Assembly (NCBI GenBank): GCA_046757645.1
Contig: JBHHYS010000094.1
Coordinates: 1 to 9,472, forward strand
Length of the DNA: 9,472 nucleotides
Direction: 5' to 3'
From: JBHHYS01 sp046757645
Lineage (GTDB): Bacteria; Acidobacteriota; Terriglobia; Acidiferrales; 2-02-FULL-67-57
In this document: in pieces, positions 1 to 6,682 of the stretch
How the letters are laid out: each line of letters begins with the position of its first letter
Position numbering within the stretch: position 1 is the stretch's first letter
Translations under genes and position numbers: made by a program
Notes under the pieces: generated by a model
Seen by the model: only the letters and a program-made list of their open reading frames with translations
Told to the model about the DNA's origin: nothing
Database searches by the model: none

Positions 1-88
1 GCGCGACCACATCGAGGCGTGCCTGCGCGAGTTCTTCGCCAGCCCTGCCTGGCGGTGTCGGCACGCAGAGGCGCCGGGGAAAAGATGA
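1..88 (+). CDS. 3' end of an unidentified upstream gene (partial)
   Basis: Reading from base 2, an open frame encodes RDHIEACLREFFASPAW followed by about eleven more residues and ends in TGA at 86-88. Nearly every codon ends in G or C, as in the certain genes of this window, and the stop overlaps the next start as ATGA, the same junction used three times elsewhere here. Both points suggest the true C-terminus of a gene that starts outside the window. About 28 residues are too few to identify a family. The alternative frame through this stretch (from an ATG at 19) would only be an N-terminal extension of the next gene and has poorer codon use. Confidence 0.5.
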   Translation, partial: RDHIEACLREFFASPAWRCRHAEAPGKR

Positions 89-357
89 ACGGGCAGCTGG
101 AAAAGGTGCGGCGGGCGCTGGCGGAGTACGAGCATCCGCTGTTTGAATTCGCCGCGCGAGCTGACGGCGAGGGCGTGACGGTCCAAATCCGCTTCAAGAG
201 CCTGACTGTCCCGGTTCATACCTACGAGTTCAGCCTGGCGCCGCGAGAGATTGACGGCCCGCAGTTCACCTGGAGCTTCCAGCGCCAGCTCTATGACTGC
301 CTGCACGACTACGTGGTCGAGATGTTCACCCGCAACCCGCAGATGAAGAACTACTGA
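85..357 (+). CDS. Small protein of unknown function (90 aa)
   Basis: I do not recognise this protein. It starts MNGQLEKVRRALAEYEHPLF and ends MFTRNPQMKNY. It is soluble by inspection, with no signal peptide or membrane segment. The pattern suggests an N-terminal helix, a central run of beta strands (VTVQIRFKSLTVPVHTYEFSL) and a C-terminal helix rich in aromatic residues (FTWSFQRQLYDCLHDYVVEMF), so a compact alpha/beta fold is plausible. I chose the ATG at 85 over the in-frame ATG at 19. It has a purine-rich GGGGA about 4-5 nt upstream, it overlaps the preceding stop as ATGA, and the extra 22 residues have low-quality codons. The methyltransferase gene follows after 4 nt, so the two are probably co-translated and may be functionally linked. 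Confidence 0.7.
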   Translation: MNGQLEKVRRALAEYEHPLFEFAARADGEGVTVQIRFKSLTVPVHTYEFSLAPREIDGPQFTWSFQRQLYDCLHDYVVEMFTRNPQMKNY

Positions 358-361
358 GACC

Positions 362-1518
362 ATGGGGTTCCGCCCCGACCGCCGCACGCCCCTGACCGAC
401 ATCCTGGTGGAACGGATTGAGCGGGAAGGTCGGCTGACCTTCGCCGCCTTCATGGAGGCGTGTCTCTACGATCCCGAGCACGGCTACTACACGCAGCGTT
501 TGCCTGCTACCGGCACCCGCGATTACTTCACCAGCGTGGACGTGGGCCGCTCTTCGGGCGGCTGCTGGCGCGGCAGTTACGGGAGATGTGGGAGCAAATG
601 GGCCGGCCGGCGGGTTTCGAGCTGGTGGAGTGCGGGGCGGGGCGGGGGCGATTAGCCGAGCAGATCCTGGCTGGCGTCGGCGCGTGCGACCACGAATTTG
701 CCCAAGCGCTGCAGGTGACACTGGTCGAAACCAGCCCGCGCCTGCGCGCGCAGGCAGCGGCGGCGCTCGACCGGAAGAGGGTCCCGTATTTAGGGAAGCA
801 CGGCGAGTCAGTTCGGATTACCGGGGAGCTGCCGGCGGGTGGTGTGGTGGGCTGCTTGCTTTCGAACGAGCTGGTGGACGCGCTGCCCGTGCATCGAGTG
901 GTGCAGCGTGAGGAAGGATTGCGGGAAATCTATGTGAGCGCGCGGCAGGGTGAGCTGGTCGAAGTCGAAGGCGAACTTTCCTCTCCCCAGGTGGCTCACT
1001 ATCTGGAACGCTACGGGGTGCCTCTTGCGGCGGATCAACTCGCGGAGGTTCACCTCGCCGCACTCGCCTGGCTCGAGCGGGCGGCTGCAGCGCTTGCCCG
1101 CGGCTTCCTGGTGACGATTGACTACGGCTATCGCGCCCGGGAGTTGTACGGGCCGGGCCATCTGCGGGGGACCCTATTCGCCTACCGGAGCCATCGCGCC
1201 CACGAGGATTGGCTGGCGTGGCCGGGGCAACAGGACATGACCGCCCACGTGAATTTCTCAGCCTTGGAAGCGCGCGGGCGGGAACTCGGCTTGACCCCGC
1301 TGGGCTATACCCAGCAGACGCAATTCCTGCTGGCGCTGGGGCGGGCGAGCGGATTTGCCGACCTGCCGGGCAGCGAGGTCAGCGAAATCGAACAACGTGC
1401 CGCGCGACTCGAACTCAAGCAGTTGATCCACCCGGAAGGATTCGGGGAAGTCTTCAAGGTATTGATTCAGGCGAAGGGTCTGGAAGGCGTGCGCTTGAGC
1501 GGCCTGGCGGACCTCTAG
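362..1518 (+). CDS. SAM-dependent methyltransferase, MidA/NDUFAF7 family (DUF185), frameshifted
   Basis: The N-terminal part is read in one frame from ATG 362 (LTDILVERIEREGRLTFAAF, EACLYDPEHGYYTQ, GTRDYFTSVDVG). It continues in the -1 frame from about 547 (PLFGRLLARQL) to TAG at 1516-1518. Joined, the two frames give about 385 residues, the usual family length. Family hallmarks are all present: the GTRDYFTS segment, the SAM-binding loop FELVECGAGRGRLAEQIL, LLSNELVDALPVHRVV, LVTIDYG, a RGTLFAYRSH segment and GQQDMTAHVNF. The mitochondrial relative NDUFAF7 methylates an arginine of complex I subunit NDUFS2; the bacterial substrate is not established here. The break lies at GTGGGCCGCTC: one extra C (GGGCCC) would restore the frame. 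Everything after it is intact, so a sequencing or assembly error or a very recent mutation fits best. The gene follows the 90-aa protein by 4 nt, probably in one transcript. Confidence 0.85.
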
Positions 1519-1526
1519 TGCCGCTC

Positions 1527-1589
1527 CAACTCGTCCCGGCTGAGCCGGTCCCGCCTGTCGGCCGGGCAAGCGCGGAAGGAAACGAGTTG
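1527..1589. repeat. Inverted repeat in the convergent intergenic gap
   Basis: The arms CAACTCGT (1527-1534) and ACGAGTTG (1582-1589) are exact reverse complements separated by 47 nt. Inside lies a compact palindrome, CCGGCTGAGCCGG (1537-1549). Neither arm is followed by a T-run on the plus strand, so this is not a textbook terminator for the methyltransferase gene. It may still fold in both convergent transcripts. Confidence 0.45.
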
Positions 1590-1605
1590 AAACCGCCCAA
1601 GGCGG
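1590..1605 (-). terminator. Possible weak terminator of the minus-strand operon
   Basis: Read on the minus strand just after the M1-like gene stop, the sequence is CCGCC-TTG-GGCGG followed by TTTCAACTC. This is a five-bp GC stem (1593-1605) with a three-base loop and only three Ts. Position right after the last operon gene supports a role in termination, but the stem is short and the T-run poor. Confidence 0.35.
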
Positions 1606-1611
1606 CTCGGC

Positions 1612-3648
1612 TCAGCGCCGCTGGATTTCCTCGACGCGCTCGATGGTGCGGCTCGGGCGGCGGTAGGGTTCCCGCAAGTATTTTTCCGCTTCGGCCAGCG
1701 CTCCCTGGGTGTCGTCTTTGGTTTCGAGAGCACGGCGGTATTCGTTGACGGCGCGCTCGCGCTGCCCGGTAAGGTCGAAGATCTTTCCCAGAAAAATGTG
1801 GCTCCAGACGAGCGTCCAGAGAGGCTCGCGGTCGCCGTTGATGGCTTCCCGGAAGGCGTTGGCGGCCGCCTGGTAATTACGCTGCTCGAAGAAGGCTTCG
1901 CCCATGCGGTAGTGGGCCAGGGAGCTGTTGCGTTTCACCTCGAGGGCGCGCTGGTACTCGCGGACGGCGTCGAAGTAGCGGCCGCGTTGGAAGAAGCTTT
2001 CGCCGCGGGCGATGGCCACCCGCACCCGCAGCGCCGGGGTGTACTTCAACACGTTGTAGTCGGGGTCGATCTGGATGCGCAGCGGCTTGCCGAAAGTTTC
2101 GATGGAAAACTCCGAAGTGAGCCCGGCTACTTCGACGGTTTCGGTGACCGGCGGACCTTCGGTTTCGATGCGCACCGGGACCGGCATGCGAAAGATTTCC
2201 AGTTCGTGCTTGATCTGGCCGTCGACGCGGAAGCCTTTCCGGATGCGATAGATGACGTATTCGAGTTTGAACTGGGGCACGCCGGTGGAACGCACCCATT
2301 CGCCGAAGAAGTAGCCGAGGGCCTGGCCGCTCACCTCTTCGGCGAGTCGCTCGAAGTCGTCGATGGTAGCCACCCGGCCGGCGAAGCGCTGGCTGTAGGT
2401 GGCGAGCAGGCGGGTGAAGGCGTCGTTGCCGATCACTTGGCGGAGCATATGGAAGACCATGGCGCCTTTGTCGCGCACGATGGCACTGAATTCCGGCGAG
2501 AAGCGGCCCAGGCGGTCAGCGTTAGCGATAGGGGCGGCGCTCTCATCCACCAGGGCGCCGATGGTCAGGTCTTCGAGCACCTGGCGCAGAGCTTCTTCGC
2601 CGGCGGCCTCCTCGACGTAGAGGGCTTCCGAATAGCGAGCCAGGCCGTCGGCCAGCCAACTGTCATTGGTGGTCGCCGGGGTGACGCGACTCGCCCACCA
2701 CTGCCGGGCCAGGCTCAGCGCTAGCAACCGGTAGTTGATGTTTGGACTCCATTCCCGGGCGGGGAGCAGCAGCAGCCCGGGCGCGGAGTAGGCCTCCCAG
2801 GTGTCGTCCGGGGTTTCGACGATAGCGAGCCCGGGGGAATCAAGCGGGCCGAATTTATCGGAGAAGAAAGCAATGATCTGCTCCAGGGTGCTGGCGTTGG
2901 CGGAGGCGTAGGATTCGGGCACGGTTCGCAGATAAAAGGCCAGGGGAGCGCTCCCGGGGGCCGGGACTTTTTCGTAGCGTCCGGCCAGCAGCGTGCCGGC
3001 GGGGATGGGCTGATCAGCGCGAAAGACGTAGCGCGTCTTTCCGGTCGCGGGGGACTGCGGCGGTTCGGCGCGTCCGGAGGCAATGGCGATTTCCTCCTCG
3101 GGCAAGGTGACGCTGAGCGTGAGGGGAAAGCGGTCCCACGGATCTGCCGTTTGGGGAAACCAGCGCGCCGCCCGCAGCAGGTAGGACTGCCCCGAGGCAA
3201 TGGCGGCCAGCACCGGGCCGCGCTCCGGCCGCACAGCGGGGTCGAAAGCGCCCGCATAGTGAACCACCAATGTCGCGGACTCACCCGGCGCCAGCGTCCG
3301 GGGCAAGTCCACCCGAAAGGTTTCCGCCAGGGGGTTGTGTTCGAAAGGGAGCGCTTTGCCCTTGGGGTCGAGCACCCGTTCCACACTGAGGTTTTTGTTC
3401 AGGTGCAGCGTCAGGGAACCCAGGGGCTCGTCGGCCGCTACTTGGAGCCGGGCGCGGGCACGGAGCTCGTGGATGTCGGGCAGCAGTTCGACGTCGAGCT
3501 TGTAGTTGACCACGTGGTAGGGCGGAGGCTGGGGTTGGCCTGGGAGCGCTGCCGGAGCCAACAGAACGGCAGCGAAGAGAACTGCCAGGAGAAGAGCGTT
3601 GAGGCGCGGCTGGCGGCGAGAGGCACTACGGTTCAGCTTCATTTTCAT
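1612..3648 (-). CDS. Exported M1-aminopeptidase-like pseudoenzyme with C-terminal TPR repeats
   Basis: 678 residues. Residues 1-38 look like a signal peptide: a basic start, then LNALLLAVLFAAVLLAPAAL. Residues 45-240 resemble the N-terminal beta domain of M1 peptidases, about 250-460 the catalytic domain, and about 540-650 form three TPR units (GRYFDAVREYQRALE, RNYQAAANAFREAI, GQRERAVNEYRRALE). The gluzincin region is recognisable from QWW (316-318), WLADGLARYSE (331-341) and the KGAMVFHMLRQVIG helix, but the catalytic residues are gone. HExxH reads LSLAR (311-315), the third ligand Glu 18 residues on is Asp334, the catalytic Tyr of the YxKG motif is Arg392, and GxMEN is about EAYSA (285-289). 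By family knowledge it cannot bind zinc in the usual way, so a binding or scaffold role in the periplasm is inferred. ATG 3648 overlaps the lpxB stop (ATGA); an ATG two codons on is an equal alternative. Confidence 0.85.
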   Translation of the reverse strand: MKMKLNRSASRRQPRLNALLLAVLFAAVLLAPAALPGQPQPPPYHVVNYKLDVELLPDIHELRARARLQVAADEPLGSLTLHLNKNLSVERVLDPKGKALPFEHNPLAETFRVDLPRTLAPGESATLVVHYAGAFDPAVRPERGPVLAAIASGQSYLLRAARWFPQTADPWDRFPLTLSVTLPEEEIAIASGRAEPPQSPATGKTRYVFRADQPIPAGTLLAGRYEKVPAPGSAPLAFYLRTVPESYASANASTLEQIIAFFSDKFGPLDSPGLAIVETPDDTWEAYSAPGLLLLPAREWSPNINYRLLALSLARQWWASRVTPATTNDSWLADGLARYSEALYVEEAAGEEALRQVLEDLTIGALVDESAAPIANADRLGRFSPEFSAIVRDKGAMVFHMLRQVIGNDAFTRLLATYSQRFAGRVATIDDFERLAEEVSGQALGYFFGEWVRSTGVPQFKLEYVIYRIRKGFRVDGQIKHELEIFRMPVPVRIETEGPPVTETVEVAGLTSEFSIETFGKPLRIQIDPDYNVLKYTPALRVRVAIARGESFFQRGRYFDAVREYQRALEVKRNSSLAHYRMGEAFFEQRNYQAAANAFREAINGDREPLWTLVWSHIFLGKIFDLTGQRERAVNEYRRALETKDDTQGALAEAEKYLREPYRRPSRTIERVEEIQRR

Positions 3649-4814
3649 CGCACAGGTTCCGTTTTTTCTGGGGTGCTGACCGCTGCGACCACGGCCCGGC
3701 TGGCGCGTTCGATGGCCCCGGGCGGTCCCAAGCGTTGCTTCACTCGTCTCAATTCTTTTTGGATGCGGCTGCGCCTCTCCGGGTGGTCAAGCAGCCGGGC
3801 GACTTCCGCGGCCAGGCGTTCGGGGGCGAAATCTCTTTGAATCAACTCCGGCACCAAGCGCTGCTCGGCGATTAAGTTCACCATGCTGTAGTGCGGCGTA
3901 CGCACCAGCAGTTTTCCCACCCACCAACTCAGGGCCGCCACCCGGTACACCACCACCATCGGGGTTTCGAGCAGCAAAGCCTCCACCGTGGCGGTGCCGC
4001 TCGAGATGACCGCCAGGTCGGCCCAGGCCACAGCATTATACGGGTTGTCTTCGATCACTCTCAGAGGAAGATTGCCCCCGCGAGCCAGAAGCGCCTTGAG
4101 CAGCGCCGGATCGACTGTGTTGGCTTGGACCAAGGTGAACTGCAAGCGGCGCTCGCGGCACAGCCGGGCGGCGGCTTCGAGAAGCACGGGCAGGTGGCGC
4201 GCCAGCTCCTGATTGCGGCTGCCGGGCAGGAGAGCCACGGTGGGCCGGTCGGGGCAAAGGTTGTAGCGCTGAAAAAACTCCCCGCGGTCGAGTCCGGGCC
4301 GGGCGCGGTCGACCAGCGGATGCCCCACGTATTCCACCTCCAGGCCGGCGTGGCGGAAGAAGGACTCTTCGAAGGGAAAAATGCAAATCAGCTTGCGGGT
4401 GTAGCGCCGCAGGAGCTTCAGGCGACCCGGGCGCCAGGCCCAAGCCTGCGGGGCGATGAAATAGACCACGGGGATGCGGCGCCGGTGGAGGGGGCGAGCC
4501 AGGCGCAGGTTGAAGTCCGGAAAGTCAATCAGCACGGCAAAGCGGGGACGGCGGCGGTCAACCTCAGCCAGCAGCTGCCGGAAGACGCCGTACACACGGG
4601 GAAGGTGGCGGAGGATTTCGACGATGCCCAGTACGTTCACCGTGCGGGCATGGCTGATCAGCTCCACCCCGGCGGCGGCCATGGCGTCACCGCCGAGCCC
4701 GAACCAGGCGACGGGCAAATGGCGCGGCAGGGTTTCCGCCAAGGCGGCGCCGTGGCGGTCGCCGGAGGCTTCGCCGGCAACGATCAAAGCCGAGCCGATG
4801 GCAGAAGCGGACAC
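3645..4814 (-). CDS. lpxB: Lipid-A-disaccharide synthase LpxB
   Basis: LpxB (glycosyltransferase family GT19) joins UDP-2,3-diacylglucosamine to lipid X to give the lipid A disaccharide, acting at the inner face of the cytoplasmic membrane. From the GTG at 4814 the protein is 389 residues, normal for the family. It shows the family motifs in order: VAGEASGD (12-19), FGLGGDAM (38-45), LIDFPDFNLRLA (95-106), FIAPQAWAWRPG (119-130), VGHPLVD (163-169), LLPGSRNQEL (195-204), SSGTATVEALLLETPMVVVY (271-290) and NLIAEQRLVPELIQ (313-326). No ATG is available. The frame stays open far upstream, but that part is arginine/proline-rich shadow of the transporter gene. GTG 4814 places VAGEASGD 11 residues in, as in known LpxB proteins. 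The start lies 11 nt after the transporter stop with only a weak GACGAG upstream, so coupled translation is likely. It overlaps the next gene by ATGA. Confidence 0.93.
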   Translation of the reverse strand: MSASAIGSALIVAGEASGDRHGAALAETLPRHLPVAWFGLGGDAMAAAGVELISHARTVNVLGIVEILRHLPRVYGVFRQLLAEVDRRRPRFAVLIDFPDFNLRLARPLHRRRIPVVYFIAPQAWAWRPGRLKLLRRYTRKLICIFPFEESFFRHAGLEVEYVGHPLVDRARPGLDRGEFFQRYNLCPDRPTVALLPGSRNQELARHLPVLLEAAARLCRERRLQFTLVQANTVDPALLKALLARGGNLPLRVIEDNPYNAVAWADLAVISSGTATVEALLLETPMVVVYRVAALSWWVGKLLVRTPHYSMVNLIAEQRLVPELIQRDFAPERLAAEVARLLDHPERRSRIQKELRRVKQRLGPPGAIERASRAVVAAVSTPEKTEPVR

Positions 4815-4825
4815 CGTTGAACTCG

Positions 4826-6682
4826 TCAGTCGTCGTCGGCACCGACGGCGACTTCCTGGTCGCGGTACTGGAGCTGGTAAAGCTTGTGGTAGATGCCCCG
4901 CTGGGCGAGCAGTTCCTGGTGAGTGCCCTGCTCGCGCAGGCGACCCTTGTGAAGCACGAGGATGCGGTCGGCGCGCTGCACGGTGGAGAGGCGGTGGGCG
5001 ATGACAATGGAGGTGCGGCCGCTGATCAGGCGCTCCAGGGCGCTGCGAATCTGGAACTCGGTGTGGGTGTCCACGCTGGAGGTGGCTTCGTCGAGGATCA
5101 ACAGCCGGGGCTGGTGGGCCAGGGCGCGAGCGAAGGAAAGCAGTTGCTTTTGTCCCACGGAGAGCGTGGCGCCGCGTTCGCGGACCTCGTGGTGGACGCG
5201 CGCCGGCAGGGTGTTGATGAAGACGTCGAGGTTGACGTTTTCCAAGGCCTGGGCGACGTCTTCGTCGCTCACCCATTCGCTTCCCAGCCGCACGTTGCTG
5301 GCGATGGTGCCGGAGAAGAGGAAGGGGTCTTGGAGCACGATCCCGAATTGGCGGCGGAGTTGCTGCAAATCCAGCTCTCGGATGTCAACGCCGTCGAGCA
5401 GGATCTGCCCTTTCTGCAGGTCGTAGAAGCGCAGCAGAAGGTTGACCAGAGTGGTTTTGCCGGCGCCGGTGTGTCCGACGATGGCGGCTATCTCACCCGG
5501 CTCAATGGAGAAGGATACGTCTTGGAAGACCCAGTCCTCATCGTGGTAGGCAAACCAGGCGTGGCGGAACTCCACCCGGCCTGCGGAGGTGGGAAGGCTC
5601 CGGGGTCGGGGCGGGGAGGCGATGGTCACCGGGGTGTCGAGCAGCTTGAAGACGCGCTCGGAGGCGGCCATGGCTTGTTGGAGGATGCCATACTTCTCGC
5701 CCAGGTCTTGGATGGGGCGGAAGAAGCGCAGGGCGTACATCAGGAACGCGACCACGGTGCCGGTTTTCGCCAAGCCCACGGCGACGTGGATTCCCCCGCG
5801 CCAGATGATGAGGGCGATGGCGAGCAGGGAAATGATCTCAATGCTCGGGTAGAACCAGGCGTGAGCGAGGATGGCGCGCCGCCAGGCCTGCAGGTTGCGG
5901 CGGTTGATTTCCCGGAACTGGTCGGCCGCGCGCCGCTCGCGGTTGAAGAGCTGCACCACACTCATCCCGCTCAAGTGTTCGTTGAGGAAGGCGTTGATGC
6001 GGGCGATGGCGGTTCGGGTGCGGCGAAAGGCCTCGCGAGCGAAGCGCCGGAAGATTATGGTGACCAGAAGGATCAGTGGAACCACCAACAGGCTGAGCAG
6101 AGCCAGCGGCCAGTCGAGGTAGAAGAGGATGGCGACGTACCAGAGCACCATGAGCAGGTCGCCGAAGACGGCTACCACGCCGGCGGAGAACGCTTCGTTG
6201 AGGGTATCGACATCGGTGGTGGTGCGAGTCACCAGGCGGCCGACCGGGTTGCGGTCAAAGAAGGCGATGGGTAGGCGTTGCAGGTGGGCAAAAATCTCCC
6301 GGCGCAGGTCGAACATCACCCGCTGGCCGGTCATCAGAGTCAGCCGCGCCCGACTGTACTCCAGGACAAAGGTAGCTGCCACCACCGCCAGGAAGAGGCC
6401 GGCGAGCAGGTTGATGCCGGTCGAGGGGTCGCTCGGCAGGTAGCGGGTGGCGAAGGCCAGCTTGGCATCCGCCACGCTGTCGGGGATCATGTAGCGGTCG
6501 ATAGCCACCTTGAAGAAAAGCGGAATCAGGCCTTCCAGGACGGCATAAGCAATGGTGAGCGCCACGGCGGCGGTGATGGCGCCGCGGTAGGGCCGGGCGT
6601 AGCGGAGCAGGCGACGCCCCAGGCGGGCGTCGTAGACTTTGCCCAGGGCCTCTTCTTCGTGGTGGCTGGCGGATGAGCTCAT
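4826..6682 (-). CDS. ABC exporter half-transporter, MdlB/TM288 type
   Basis: 618 residues: a six-helix type IV exporter membrane domain (about 30-340) fused to an ATPase domain. ATPase motifs: Walker A GHTGAGKTT (403-411), Q-loop VLQDPFLFSGTI (Q451), signature LSVGQ (507-511), Walker B LLILDEATSSVD with catalytic Glu532, and switch His563 (IVIAHRLSTV). The signature deviates from LSGGQ, as in E. coli MdlB and Thermotoga TM288. These act as partners of a second subunit in heterodimers where one ATP site is degenerate. The preceding gene encodes that partner, overlapping by ATGA (6682-6679). The substrate cannot be read from the sequence. Drugs, lipids or peptides are all known for relatives, and the adjacent lpxB makes a lipid or LPS-related cargo an attractive inference. 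It could also be labelled MsbA-like, but the degenerate signature argues for the heterodimeric type. Confidence 0.93.
   Translation of the reverse strand: MSSSASHHEEEALGKVYDARLGRRLLRYARPYRGAITAAVALTIAYAVLEGLIPLFFKVAIDRYMIPDSVADAKLAFATRYLPSDPSTGINLLAGLFLAVVAATFVLEYSRARLTLMTGQRVMFDLRREIFAHLQRLPIAFFDRNPVGRLVTRTTTDVDTLNEAFSAGVVAVFGDLLMVLWYVAILFYLDWPLALLSLLVVPLILLVTIIFRRFAREAFRRTRTAIARINAFLNEHLSGMSVVQLFNRERRAADQFREINRRNLQAWRRAILAHAWFYPSIEIISLLAIALIIWRGGIHVAVGLAKTGTVVAFLMYALRFFRPIQDLGEKYGILQQAMAASERVFKLLDTPVTIASPPRPRSLPTSAGRVEFRHAWFAYHDEDWVFQDVSFSIEPGEIAAIVGHTGAGKTTLVNLLLRFYDLQKGQILLDGVDIRELDLQQLRRQFGIVLQDPFLFSGTIASNVRLGSEWVSDEDVAQALENVNLDVFINTLPARVHHEVRERGATLSVGQKQLLSFARALAHQPRLLILDEATSSVDTHTEFQIRSALERLISGRTSIVIAHRLSTVQRADRILVLHKGRLREQGTHQELLAQRGIYHKLYQLQYRDQEVAVGADDD

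Noticed and set aside
540..560. Programmed -1 frameshift in the methyltransferase gene.
   Set aside because: GGGCCGC is not an X XXY YYZ slippery heptamer and no downstream pseudoknot is evident. A one-base deletion explains the data more simply.
2700..2720. Loss of HExxH as an assembly artefact.
   Set aside because: Several separate sites (L311, S312, R315, D334, R392 and the GxMEN region) are altered with the frame and the surrounding conserved residues intact. One error cannot produce this.
3535..3648. Twin-arginine signal in the M1-like protein (SRRQPR).
   Set aside because: The motif lacks the hydrophobic FLK part. An ordinary Sec signal peptide explains the N-terminus.
5150..5162. LSVGQ signature as an inactivating mutation or sequencing error.
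   Set aside because: The same kind of deviation is characteristic of MdlB/TM288-type subunits and is matched by the partner's Asp in Walker B.
4815..5276. N-terminal extension of lpxB to an ATG at 5276.
   Set aside because: The extra 154 residues are Arg/Pro/His-rich shadow of the transporter gene. LpxB homology begins at the GTG 4814 start.
4817..6274. 485-codon plus-strand open frame opposite the MdlB-type transporter (also 1798-2724, 3151-3840, 3891-4820, 7444-8310).
   Set aside because: These are antisense shadows of GC-rich genes: low-complexity Gly/Ala/Glu/His/Gln-rich products with no recognisable domain, fully covered by strongly supported minus-strand genes.
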